NCBI GenBank assembly: GCA_902514605.1
Contig: CABXRL010000009.1
Span: 1-32,328 of the forward strand
DNA length: 32,328 nucleotides
Direction of reading: 5' to 3'
Source: an uncultured Pelagibacteraceae bacterium
GTDB lineage: Bacteria; Pseudomonadota; Alphaproteobacteria; Pelagibacterales; Pelagibacteraceae
Part shown: positions 1 through 7,699 of the stretch, piece after piece
How the letters are laid out: every line of letters begins with the position of its first letter
Position numbering within the stretch: the stretch's first letter is position 1
The notes under the pieces: generated by a model
Database searches by the model: none
The model's input: the letters and a program-made list of their open reading frames with translations, nothing else
Told to the model about the DNA's origin: nothing
Program-made: the position numbers and the translations under genes

Positions 1-203
1 ATAAAAATGATAAAGTAGTTGGAAGAGCAACAGGTGGTGAGTATGGTTTTAGGTTAGATAAATCAATTGCACTAGCAATGGTTAAGCCTGATTTAGCTAA
101 TGTTGGAGAAAAACTCAAGGTTGATATACTAGGTAAAATGTATGAAGCCACTATTTTAGATGAGAGTCCTTACGACAACGAAAATAAATTGCTGAGAGCT
201 TAA
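1..203 (+). CDS. C-terminal end of a dimethylglycine/sarcosine dehydrogenase-like protein (partial)
   Basis: The reading frame is open from base 3 and ends with TAA at 201-203; the start lies outside the window. The 66 visible residues look like the C-terminal barrel of the GcvT/aminomethyltransferase fold: a GxxTGG-type turn, then KSIALAMV, then a closing segment [13 protein letters not shown]. That last segment resembles the tail of FAD-dependent dimethylglycine/sarcosine dehydrogenases, where DPxNxRLR is common, more than free GcvT. These enzymes oxidatively remove a methyl group and pass electrons to ETF. The stop overlaps the etfB start by one base (TAATG), so the gene is translationally linked to its likely electron acceptor. 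A plain GcvT-family protein cannot be excluded because the FAD domain is not visible. Confidence 0.7.
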   Translation, partial: KNDKVVGRATGGEYGFRLDKSIALAMVKPDLANVGEKLKVDILGKMYEATILDESPYDNENKLLRA

Positions 204-952
204 TGAAAATTCTAGTCGCAGTTAAAAGAGTAATTGATTATAATGTCCAAATAAGAGTTAAAGAGGATAACTCAGGAGTAGTCACAGATAACGTGAAGAT
301 GTCTACAAATCCCCCAGATGATAATGCAATTGAGGAAGCGGTAAAAATTAAAGAGACAGGTAAAGCTAAAGAAATTGTAGCAGTTTCAGTAGGGGAAGAG
401 AAAGCACAGGAAACTGTAAGAAAAGCATTAGCAGTTGGTGCTGATCGAGGAATTTTAGTAAAAGTTGATGGAATTGTAGAACCCCTTGCAGTATCAAAAA
501 TTTTACAAAAAATTGTTGAAAAAGAAAAACCTGATTTAGTTTTCATGGGTAAACAAGCCATCGATGATGATTGCAACCAAACTGGCCAAATGTTAGCAGC
601 ACTATTAAATTGGCCACAAGCAACTTTTGCATCAAAAATATTAGTAAAAGAGAAATCTTTAGAAGTTACGAGAGAAATTGATGAAGGGTTAGAAACTATT
701 GAAGTGAATATGCCAGCTATAGTGACCTGCGACTTAAGATTAAATGAACCAAGATATGCTTCGTTGCCAAATATAATGAAGGCTAAAAAGAAGCCGATTG
801 AGCAATTTAATGCTTCAGATTTAGGAGTTGATACAAAGTCAAGGATTGAACAAATAAAAGTTGAAGAACCACCAAAAAGAAAAGCGGGGATTAAGGTCGC
901 AAGTGTTGAAGAATTAGTTCAAAAATTAAAAAATGAGGCTAAAGTAATATAA
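203..952 (+). CDS. etfB: Electron transfer flavoprotein, beta subunit
   Basis: This 249-residue protein matches the usual length and order of EtfB. It begins with [19 protein letters not shown], the typical EtfB N-terminus. The middle has the segment VGADRGILV near residue 80 and [18 protein letters not shown] near residues 115-132, which belongs to the AMP/FAD interface. A later segment, [20 protein letters not shown], is the conserved EtfB signature region. EtfA and EtfB form a soluble heterodimer that carries electrons from flavin dehydrogenases to ETF:ubiquinone oxidoreductase. The start codon overlaps the upstream dehydrogenase stop and the stop overlaps the etfA start, both as TAATG, giving a tight operon. 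Confidence 0.97.
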   Translation: MKILVAVKRVIDYNVQIRVKEDNSGVVTDNVKMSTNPPDDNAIEEAVKIKETGKAKEIVAVSVGEEKAQETVRKALAVGADRGILVKVDGIVEPLAVSKILQKIVEKEKPDLVFMGKQAIDDDCNQTGQMLAALLNWPQATFASKILVKEKSLEVTREIDEGLETIEVNMPAIVTCDLRLNEPRYASLPNIMKAKKKPIEQFNASDLGVDTKSRIEQIKVEEPPKRKAGIKVASVEELVQKLKNEAKVI

Positions 953-1905
953 TGTCAGTCTTATTAATAGCAGAACATAATAATAAAGAAGTAAAACCTT
1001 TTACTCTAAACGCTATCTCTGCAGCGTCTCAAATTAATGAAGATGTAAATGTTTTAGTAATTGGATCAAACTCTGATGAAGTAGCAAAGTCGATCGCACA
1101 AGTGCCAAATGTAAAAAAAGTAATTCATGTAAATAACTCAATCTATGAAAATTATTTAGCTGAAAATTACACATCAGTTATAACCAAACTTTCAGAAAAT
1201 TATTCACATATAGTGTGTTCAGCTAATACCTTTGGAAAAAATTTAATGCCAAGGGTAGCGGCGTTATTAGATGTCTCGCAAGTTAGTGATATTACGAAAG
1301 TGATATCTACTGATACATTTCAAAGACCAATTTATGCTGGCAATGCTTTTGCAACAGTCAAAAGTAATGATAAAATTAAATGTGTAACAATAAGACCAAC
1401 TTCTTTTGATCCCGCACCAACATCTGGAGGTTCCGCTGAAATACAAAATAGTGATGCTGGAGAGGCAACAGAAATTGCAAAATTTATTAAAAAAGAGGAA
1501 ATAAAATCTGATAGGCCAGAATTAGGGACGGCTAGAGTTGTTGTTTCTGGTGGTAGAGGCATGCAAAGTGGAGAAAACTTTAAATTAATTTCTGCAGTCG
1601 CAGATAAACTTAATGCTGCTATTGGTGCTTCTAGAGCCGCTGTTGATGCGGGATATATTACTAATGATCATCAAGTTGGACAGACAGGTAAAGTCGTTGT
1701 ACCAGATTTATATATAGCGGTAGGTATTTCTGGAGCGATTCAACACCTAGCTGGGATGAAAGAAAGTAAAGTAATTGTGGCAATAAACAAAGATGGAGAG
1801 GCTCCAATTTTTAGTGTCGCAGATTATGGTTTAGAGGCTGATTTATTTGATGCACTTCCAAAATTCCTAGAGGAATTAAACAAATTAAACACTATACAAA
1901 AATAA
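952..1905 (+). CDS. etfA: Electron transfer flavoprotein, alpha subunit
   Basis: This 317-residue protein has the EtfA architecture. The N-terminal domain begins [19 protein letters not shown], and a C-terminal FAD-binding domain starts near residue 190. The FAD domain shows VVSGGRGMQSGENFKL, then GASRAAVDAGYITNDHQVGQTGK, then LYIAVGISGAIQHLAGM, the classical EtfA signature. It ends with a DLFDALPKFLEEL helix. It pairs with EtfB and binds the FAD. Translation is coupled to etfB by a one-base overlap. The ETF:QO gene follows after 22 bases. Confidence 0.98.
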   Translation: MSVLLIAEHNNKEVKPFTLNAISAASQINEDVNVLVIGSNSDEVAKSIAQVPNVKKVIHVNNSIYENYLAENYTSVITKLSENYSHIVCSANTFGKNLMPRVAALLDVSQVSDITKVISTDTFQRPIYAGNAFATVKSNDKIKCVTIRPTSFDPAPTSGGSAEIQNSDAGEATEIAKFIKKEEIKSDRPELGTARVVVSGGRGMQSGENFKLISAVADKLNAAIGASRAAVDAGYITNDHQVGQTGKVVVPDLYIAVGISGAIQHLAGMKESKVIVAINKDGEAPIFSVADYGLEADLFDALPKFLEELNKLNTIQK

Positions 1906-1927
1906 TAGAATCTGTAAAAAAAAGATT

Positions 1928-3547
1928 ATGTCCAGAGAGTCAATGGAATATGATGTTGTTATAGTTGGCGGTGGTCCATCTGGTCTAGCTACGTCTATTA
2001 AATTAAAACAATTAAACCCAGATTTAAATGTTTGTGTTTTAGAAAAAGCATCTGAAATTGGAGCTCATATATTAAGTGGGAATGTTTTTGAAACAAGAGC
2101 TCTTGATGAGTTGTTTCCAAATTGGAAAGAATTAAACGCGCCAATTAAAACTAAAGTTACAAAAGAGAAATTTTTATTTTTAGGTAAAGTAAAATCATTA
2201 AGCTGGCCAACTTGGTTACTGCCGTCTGTTCAGCAAAATCATAAGAACTATATCATCAGTCTTGCAAATTTGTGCAGATGGTTATCAGAACAAGCAGAGA
2301 GTTTGGGTGTTGAAATTTTTCCAGGCTTTCCAGCTAGTGAAATTTTATATAATGAAGATGGTTCTGTTAAAGGTGTTGCGACTCAAGATATGGGAATAGA
2401 TAAAGATGGAAACAAAAAAGATAGTTTTGAACCTGGTATAGAATTATTAGGAAAGGTAACTGTTTTTGCTGAAGGATGTAGAGGCCACCTAGGAAAACAA
2501 TTAATCAAAAAATTTGAACTTGATAAAGGAAAAGATCCACAACAATATGGTATTGGCTTTAAAGAAATTTGGGAGATAGAAGATAAAAATCATCATGAAG
2601 GTTTGGTGATGCATACTGCTGGTTGGCCTTTAGATAATAATACTTATGGAGGAAGTTTTATATATCATGCAGAGAATAAACAAATTTTCTTAGGATATGT
2701 AATTGGATTAGATTACCAAAATCCTCATTTATCACCTTATGATGAATTTCAAAGATTTAAAACTCACCCATCTATAAAAAAAATAATAGAAGGTGGAAAA
2801 AGAATTTCATATGGTGCTAGAGCATTAATTGAAGGTGGATTTCAAAGTTTACCAAAAATGTTTATGCCAGGTGCATTACTTATAGGCTGTGATGCTGGAA
2901 CATTAAATATGCCTAAGATAAAAGGCTCTCATACAGCCATGAAGAGTGGAATGATAGCCGCAGAAGCCATTAACGATCACGTTAAAAATAATAAAGATCT
3001 ATCAATTTTTGAAGAAAAATTTAAAAAAAGTTGGTTATTTGAGGAGTTATACAAAGCTAGAAATGTAAAACCAAGTTTCAGTTGGGGCTTAATACTAGGT
3101 ATTATTTTTACGGGAATTGATCAAATTTTATTTAGAGGCAAGCTTCCTTTCACTTTAAAACACAAACATGCAGATCATGAGACACTAAAATCAGCTAAAG
3201 AAATGCCAAAGATTGATTACCCAAAACCTGATAACATTTTAACATTTGATAAAACTAGCTCTGTTTATTTAACAGGTACAAATCATGCTGATAATCAGCC
3301 AGTTCACTTAAAATTAAGGGATCCAAATTTACCTATTACCTATACTTTAGAGAAATATGATGAGCCTGCCCAGAGGTATTGTCCTGCAGGTGTTTATGAA
3401 GTTCAAAGAGAGAATAACATTAATAAATTTGTGATAAATTCTCAAAATTGCATTCATTGCAAAACTTGCGATATAAAAGAACCATCTCAAAATATTACTT
3501 GGGTTACTCCAGAAGGTGGAGGTGGACCAAAGTATGGAAACATGTAA
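1928..3547 (+). CDS. Electron transfer flavoprotein-ubiquinone oxidoreductase
   Basis: This 539-residue protein links ETF to the ubiquinone pool at the membrane. An FAD-binding VVIVGGGPSG motif lies at about residues 10-19. A second FAD-contact region reads MPGALLIGCDAGTLNMPKIKGSHTAM at about residues 312-337. The C-terminus carries the 4Fe-4S ligands Cys485, Cys508, Cys511 and Cys514 (CPAGVYE and NCIHCKTC), as in the mitochondrial ETFDH family. Length and domain order are normal. It follows etfA by 22 bases and completes a dehydrogenase-ETF-quinone chain. Its stop directly abuts the stop of the opposing DUF2237 gene, leaving no room for an intergenic terminator. Confidence 0.97.
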   Translation: MSRESMEYDVVIVGGGPSGLATSIKLKQLNPDLNVCVLEKASEIGAHILSGNVFETRALDELFPNWKELNAPIKTKVTKEKFLFLGKVKSLSWPTWLLPSVQQNHKNYIISLANLCRWLSEQAESLGVEIFPGFPASEILYNEDGSVKGVATQDMGIDKDGNKKDSFEPGIELLGKVTVFAEGCRGHLGKQLIKKFELDKGKDPQQYGIGFKEIWEIEDKNHHEGLVMHTAGWPLDNNTYGGSFIYHAENKQIFLGYVIGLDYQNPHLSPYDEFQRFKTHPSIKKIIEGGKRISYGARALIEGGFQSLPKMFMPGALLIGCDAGTLNMPKIKGSHTAMKSGMIAAEAINDHVKNNKDLSIFEEKFKKSWLFEELYKARNVKPSFSWGLILGIIFTGIDQILFRGKLPFTLKHKHADHETLKSAKEMPKIDYPKPDNILTFDKTSSVYLTGTNHADNQPVHLKLRDPNLPITYTLEKYDEPAQRYCPAGVYEVQRENNINKFVINSQNCIHCKTCDIKEPSQNITWVTPEGGGGPKYGNM

Positions 3548-3922
3548 TTAAGATATATCTATCGCAAATTTTTTTAAAGTTTCAATAGGCAATAGTTTTA
3601 ATGTATTCTCATGAGTACTTTTCAAATATATTGGACAACCTTTTCCTGCCTCTACCGCTCTTGCATACCAAGTTGCACAAACACACCATCCATCTCCATC
3701 TTTTAATCCAGGAAAACCAAACTCAGGATGAGGTGTAATCAAGTCATTACCAGCCTCTTTGCACCATTCCAAAAATTCTGTAGTTACTTTTGCACAAACT
3801 GTATGCAATCCTTGATCATTCTTATCTGTGTTGCAACAACCATCTCTGTACCAGCCAGTCAAAGGGTCATTTGAACATAATTCCAAATTTTCACCTAAAA
3901 CATTTTTTTGAAGTCTATCCAT
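3548..3922 (-). CDS. DUF2237 family protein
   Basis: This 124-residue protein has the hallmark blocks of the DUF2237 family: NVLGENLELCSNDPLTGWYRDG, then HTVCAKVTTEFLEW, then PGLKDGDGWCVCATWYARA. It has several conserved cysteines and no signal peptide. Function is unknown for the family. I place the start at the ATG that gives MDRLQKNVLG. It lies inside the last codons of the upstream oxygenase-like gene (overlap ATGGATAG, 8 bases), which suggests coupled translation. A longer frame adds nine residues upstream but would overlap more and has no family support. Confidence 0.85.
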   Translation of the reverse strand: MDRLQKNVLGENLELCSNDPLTGWYRDGCCNTDKNDQGLHTVCAKVTTEFLEWCKEAGNDLITPHPEFGFPGLKDGDGWCVCATWYARAVEAGKGCPIYLKSTHENTLKLLPIETLKKFAIDIS

Positions 3923-4523
3923 TAAATATATCAAATGTTTTTTTATCAATGTCTATGTTGAAAGAAAAAGATCTTCTTTCACCATCTCTTTTAAAAGGGT
4001 AGGCTGTATGCATCAAATTATTTGGAAACAATATCATATCACCAACTTTGGGATTATGATTAAATAAACTGTTACTTAAAAAAGTTTTTGTCCCGTTAAT
4101 AAAATCAATAGTTCCATTTGTTTTGAGTCTTTTTCTACTCTTATTTATATTTTTTGGGATTTTTAAGTAACCTACACCTGAAATATTGCCACTATGAAAA
4201 TGAATTGGGTTATATTCATTTTTAAATTGTCTTACTACCCACAGACTTTTTAAACTTATTTTTTTAACATTTCGGTTTGTACCTATCTTTATATATTTCT
4301 TAATATTGATTGTAATAAATTTTAAAATATTATTTTTAACAAATTTATTATCTAATTTAATTTCTTGTTTTACCTGTCCAACCAATTTTTTTGAGTAATC
4401 ACTTTTCTTTAATTTTTTTTTATCACCTAAGATTTTATCTACCTCTTGATTAATCTTATTCACAATATTCTTTGGAATTTTTATTATAGCAATCTTAGGA
4501 CCAAAAGGACTTAAAACTTTCAT
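3915..4523 (-). CDS. Putative 2-oxoglutarate/Fe(II)-dependent oxygenase
   Basis: This 202-residue protein resembles the short 2OG-Fe(II) oxygenase-like proteins common in marine bacteria and their phages (2OG-FeII_Oxy_5 type). The supporting pattern is in the second half: NPIHFHSGNISGVGYLKIP with His108/His110, then GDMILFPNNLMHTAYPF with His172, then GERRSFSFNI with an Arg that could bind 2-oxoglutarate. The N-terminal half is lysine-rich and less informative. No substrate can be read from the sequence. It lies five bases after hisI and overlaps the DUF2237 gene, so the three genes are probably one transcript. The HxH rather than HxD first motif makes catalytic activity less certain. Confidence 0.65.
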   Translation of the reverse strand: MKVLSPFGPKIAIIKIPKNIVNKINQEVDKILGDKKKLKKSDYSKKLVGQVKQEIKLDNKFVKNNILKFITINIKKYIKIGTNRNVKKISLKSLWVVRQFKNEYNPIHFHSGNISGVGYLKIPKNINKSRKRLKTNGTIDFINGTKTFLSNSLFNHNPKVGDMILFPNNLMHTAYPFKRDGERRSFSFNIDIDKKTFDIFNG

Positions 4524-4528
4524 ATATT

Positions 4529-4996
4529 TTATATTTTAGTAGGATTGGGTTGATCTTTATAAACTTCTTTTGGATCAAATTTTTTTTCTTTTTCTAAAAA
4601 TTTCATTTCAACTTTTCTTCCATTATCTATAGGCCCCAGTGGTATCGATCTATAAAAACAAGATCTATAACCCACATGGCAACTTGCTCCATCTCCAATG
4701 TCAACAGTAAGCCAAATCGAGTCTTGATCGTCATCAATTCTGATTTCATCTACTTTTTGAGAGAAACCGCTAGTTTGCCCTTTATGCCAAATAGTTTTTC
4801 TTGACCGACTAAAATAATGTGCTTCTTTTGTTTCTATAGTTTTTTTAAGTGCCTCAACGTTCATGTAACCATGCATCAAAATTTCTTTAGTTTTTGAACA
4901 CATAGTAACAACTGGTATCAGCCCATCGTTATCAAATTTTGGAGATAAAAGATTACCCTCTTCAATTTCAACAACATTTTCTCTTTTTTTGAACAT
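4529..4996 (-). CDS. hisI: Phosphoribosyl-AMP cyclohydrolase
   Basis: This 155-residue stand-alone HisI opens the ring of phosphoribosyl-AMP in step three of histidine synthesis. Diagnostic blocks are DGLIPVVTMCSKTKEILMHGYMN, then AHYFSRSRKTIWHKGQTSGF, then the Asp cluster RIDDDQDSIW for Mg2+, and finally GASCHVGYRSCFYR with the zinc cysteines. The HisE (pyrophosphohydrolase) domain of the bifunctional form is absent, and the protein ends soon after the HisI fold. It is the first gene of a three-gene minus-strand unit and is divergent from folE across a 76-base gap that must hold both promoters. No other his genes are present in the window. Confidence 0.96.
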   Translation of the reverse strand: MFKKRENVVEIEEGNLLSPKFDNDGLIPVVTMCSKTKEILMHGYMNVEALKKTIETKEAHYFSRSRKTIWHKGQTSGFSQKVDEIRIDDDQDSIWLTVDIGDGASCHVGYRSCFYRSIPLGPIDNGRKVEMKFLEKEKKFDPKEVYKDQPNPTKI

Positions 4997-5072
4997 TATA
5001 AGTTATTATGTAGCACATATGGCTATATTTTAAATATTTTAAAATTATAAAAATATAGGTATAAAACCATCC

Positions 5073-5687
5073 ATGAAACTTGTTAAAGATACAAATACTG
5101 ACAATCAAATAAAAAAAATCTCAGATAAAGAAGCTGAGGATGCTTTTAAAACTATTTTAGCCTGGATGGGGGAAGATCCAAATAGAGAAGGATTATTAGA
5201 AACTCCAAAAAGAGTGGTCAAAGCTTTTAAAGAATATTTTAAGGGGTATAAAGAAGATCCTCATCAAATTTTAGACAAGACATTTGGAGATGTTGAGGGC
5301 TACGATGATATGGTTGTTCAAAAGAATATTTCTGTCCAAAGCCATTGCGAACATCATATGGCACCTATCATTGGTAAAGCACATGTCGCATATATTCCAA
5401 AGGAAAGAGTAGTTGGTTTAAGTAAATTAGCTAGGGTGGTTGAGGTATTTTCAAAAAGGTTACAAACACAAGAGAGACTTACTATGCAAATTGCGAATAC
5501 CCTTATGGAATCTTTAGATGCTAAAGGAGTAGCTGTAACAATAGATTCAACTCATCAATGTATGACTATGAGAGGAATTAAAAAAGAGCAAGCAACAACA
5601 GTTACAAATTACTATTTAGGTCAATTTAAAGATGATCTTAGTTATCAAAATAGATATCTAAGGTTTATAAGTATTGCAAAAGATTAA
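5073..5687 (+). CDS. folE: GTP cyclohydrolase I
   Basis: This 204-residue FolE converts GTP to dihydroneopterin triphosphate, the first step of folate synthesis. The zinc and active-site motif SHCEHH is at residues 90-95, and the third zinc ligand lies in STHQCMTMRG (Cys163). The N-terminal block GEDPNREGLLETPKRV is typical of type IA FolE. The gene starts a plus-strand run of folE, acuI-like and lysR genes with one-base gaps or overlaps. The region just upstream is extremely AT-rich (TATAGGTATAAAA), but I cannot fix a promoter in it. Confidence 0.97.
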   Translation: MKLVKDTNTDNQIKKISDKEAEDAFKTILAWMGEDPNREGLLETPKRVVKAFKEYFKGYKEDPHQILDKTFGDVEGYDDMVVQKNISVQSHCEHHMAPIIGKAHVAYIPKERVVGLSKLARVVEVFSKRLQTQERLTMQIANTLMESLDAKGVAVTIDSTHQCMTMRGIKKEQATTVTNYYLGQFKDDLSYQNRYLRFISIAKD

Positions 5688-5688
5688 C

Positions 5689-6690
5689 GTGTCAGATCAA
5701 TTTAAAGCATTAATTTTAGATCAAAAAGGTGAAGAATTTACAAGAGAAGTAAAATCACTGGACAAAAACTTTCTAAAACATGGAGATGTTACCATCAAGG
5801 TCGATTATTCAGATTTAAATTTTAAAGATGGTATGATTTTAAAAAATGGTGGGAGATTGGTAAAAGAATTTCCTCATATCCCTGGAATTGACTTCTCAGG
5901 CACAGTAATCGAAAGTGAGAGCTCAAAATTCAAAAAAGATGATGAAGTAATTTTAACAGGTTTTCGAGTTGGTGAAATTTTTTATGGCGGGTACTCTCAA
6001 ATTGCTAAGGTCAATGGAGATTTTTTAGTCCATAAACCAAAAAACTTAACAAGCAAACAAGCAATGATCCTTGGTACTGCGGGCTTCACCTCTTTAATGA
6101 GCGCCTTTGCAATTAAAGCTAGAGAGGAAATTTTATTAGGTGAAAAAGTAAAAACCGTTTTAGTAACAGGCGCAACTGGAGGTGTGGGAAGTATTGCTGT
6201 GATGATCTTAAATAAAATGGGATATGATGTTACAGCTGTATCAGGAAAAGACTCGAAAGCTGATTATTTAAAATCGCTTGGTGCTAAAAGTGTTATAAAT
6301 CGTGCTGAATTTGATAAAGATCCAAAACTAATTGACAAAGGTTTATGGGATGGAGTTGTTGACACAGTAGGAGGAAAAATTTTAGCTAATGCGATAGTTC
6401 AAACAAATCCAACAGGTATTATTGCAGTTTGTGGTAATGCTAGTACAAATGAACTAAATACTAATGTAATTCCATTTATGTTAAGAGGTATCAAGCTCTG
6501 GGGTATGGACTCTGCAAATTGTAGTATAAAAAGAAGAGAATTTATTTGGGGAGAAGCAGCAAATTTAATTGATTTTGATTTATTAGAAAAATCTATTCAA
6601 ATTGTTAGCCTAGAGGAACTAATTGAAACTTATCCTAAAATACTAAAAGGTGAAATCTCTGGAAGAGTTTTAGTTGATTTAAATAAATAA
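5689..6690 (+). CDS. acuI: Zinc-free medium-chain reductase of the YhdH/AcuI family (probable acryloyl-CoA reductase)
   Basis: The 333-residue product has the GroES-like N-terminal domain (DLNFKDGMILKNGGR, then FPHIPGIDFSGTV) and a Rossmann domain with NADPH loop VTGATGGVGSIAV near residue 165. It ends with the YhdH/AcuI-type ISGRVLVDL. AcuI reduces acryloyl-CoA to propionyl-CoA with NADPH and is the usual detoxification route when DMSP is cleaved to acrylate. I choose the GTG at 5689 because it gives MSDQFKALIL, the family N-terminus, and lies one base after the folE stop. A TTG fifteen bases earlier would overlap folE. The specific acryloyl-CoA role is inferred from family and from the dmdA/prp genes in the same window. 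Confidence 0.85.
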   Translation: MSDQFKALILDQKGEEFTREVKSLDKNFLKHGDVTIKVDYSDLNFKDGMILKNGGRLVKEFPHIPGIDFSGTVIESESSKFKKDDEVILTGFRVGEIFYGGYSQIAKVNGDFLVHKPKNLTSKQAMILGTAGFTSLMSAFAIKAREEILLGEKVKTVLVTGATGGVGSIAVMILNKMGYDVTAVSGKDSKADYLKSLGAKSVINRAEFDKDPKLIDKGLWDGVVDTVGGKILANAIVQTNPTGIIAVCGNASTNELNTNVIPFMLRGIKLWGMDSANCSIKRREFIWGEAANLIDFDLLEKSIQIVSLEELIETYPKILKGEISGRVLVDLNK

Positions 6691-7580
6691 TGGATTGGGA
6701 TAAATTAAAAATTTTTCATGCTGTTGCAGAAGCTGGGAGTTTTACTAGTGCTACAGTCAATCTTAATCTTAGTCAGTCAGCAATTAGTAGACAAATTCAA
6801 GCTTTAGAACAAGATTTAAAAGTTCAATTATTTGAGAGACATGCAAGAGGGCTCACACTTACAGAAAACGGTGAATATGTATTTAAAACTGCACATGAGG
6901 TTATTAGTAAGTTAAAAGAGGTAGAAACTTCATTAGGAGATCAAAAAAACAAACCTACAGGTAAACTAACCATAACCACTGTAAGAAGTTTTGGAACTCA
7001 CTGGTTAACTCCTAGAATACAAGAGTTTATGACTCTTAATCCAGAAATAGAGATAGAACTAGTATTTGATGATAAGGAGTTAGATTTAAGTACAAGACAA
7101 GCAGATATAGGTATTTTTATGAGAAGACCTAAACAACTCAACTATATTCAAAAAAAATTAGTTGATATTAAGTACTACATATATGGTTCAAACAAATACT
7201 TAGAAAAAAATGGAATGCCCAAAACAATTGGTGACTTAAATAAACATAAATTTATCTCTTTTGGTAAAGGGGCTCCCTCACCGGTGTATAATCCAGATTG
7301 GGCCTTAAAACTTGGTATGCATGACGGTAAAAAAAGAAAAACTATAATGAAGGTTAATAGCGTTATGGGTCTACTTTTAGCTGTTGAATCTGGAGTTGGA
7401 CTTGCGGCTTTGCCAGAATATTTAGTATATGACTCTAATAAAGTAATTAAAGTATTACCAAAATCTGAGGGTCCAATAACTGAAGCTCATTTTGTTTATC
7501 CCCAATCTCTAAAAAATACGGCTAGAGTTCAAGCTTTTAGAAACTTCTTGTTCAGTAAAATAGGCGACTGGAAAGCATAA
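6690..7580 (+). CDS. LysR-family transcriptional regulator
   Basis: This 296-residue protein has a LysR winged helix-turn-helix at residues 1-60 (VAEAGSFTSATVNLNLSQSAISRQIQALEQDL, then LFERHARGLTLTENG). The rest is a periplasmic-binding-like effector domain, including GVGLAALPEYLV near residue 230. The overall pattern resembles the ArgP/GcvA/MetR-like branch, but the effector is not recognisable. Its ATG overlaps the acuI-like stop by one base (AAATAATGG), so it is co-translated with that gene. That makes regulation of acuI/folE plausible. The Fur-like sites lie downstream of this gene and belong to the iron operon. Confidence 0.93.
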   Translation: MDWDKLKIFHAVAEAGSFTSATVNLNLSQSAISRQIQALEQDLKVQLFERHARGLTLTENGEYVFKTAHEVISKLKEVETSLGDQKNKPTGKLTITTVRSFGTHWLTPRIQEFMTLNPEIEIELVFDDKELDLSTRQADIGIFMRRPKQLNYIQKKLVDIKYYIYGSNKYLEKNGMPKTIGDLNKHKFISFGKGAPSPVYNPDWALKLGMHDGKKRKTIMKVNSVMGLLLAVESGVGLAALPEYLVYDSNKVIKVLPKSEGPITEAHFVYPQSLKNTARVQAFRNFLFSKIGDWKA

Positions 7581-7627
7581 ATTTCAAAAATAGTTAAATT
7601 CAACTGAAAATTCAGGTGCGTCATTTT

Positions 7628-7664
7628 TGAGATTGATTATCATTCTCACTGAGAATAGTTATCA
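7628..7664 (+). promoter_or_regulatory. Overlapping Fur-box-like sites upstream of the iron(III) transporter
   Basis: Two 15-base sites fit the 7-1-7 Fur pattern TGATAATNATTATCA with 12 of 14 matches each: TGAGATTGATTATCA at 7628-7642 and TGAGAATAGTTATCA at 7650-7664. Between and overlapping them is a perfect 7-1-7 palindrome, ATTCTCACTGAGAAT at 7642-7656. The array ends 36 bases before the fbpA start, where a repressor would cover the promoter. Fur-type control of FbpA-family iron transporters is well established. That this organism's Fur-like protein uses this exact pattern is inference. Confidence 0.7.
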
Positions 7665-7699
7665 TTTTCAAATAACTATTGCGGAGATATGGAGAAAAA

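Noticed and set aside
5674..5688. Earlier TTG start for the acuI-like gene
   Set aside because: It would overlap folE, and the GTG at 5689 gives the usual family N-terminus.
7679..7699. TTG start giving seven extra residues on FbpA
   Set aside because: The signal peptide begins at GTG 7700 with GGAG five bases upstream.
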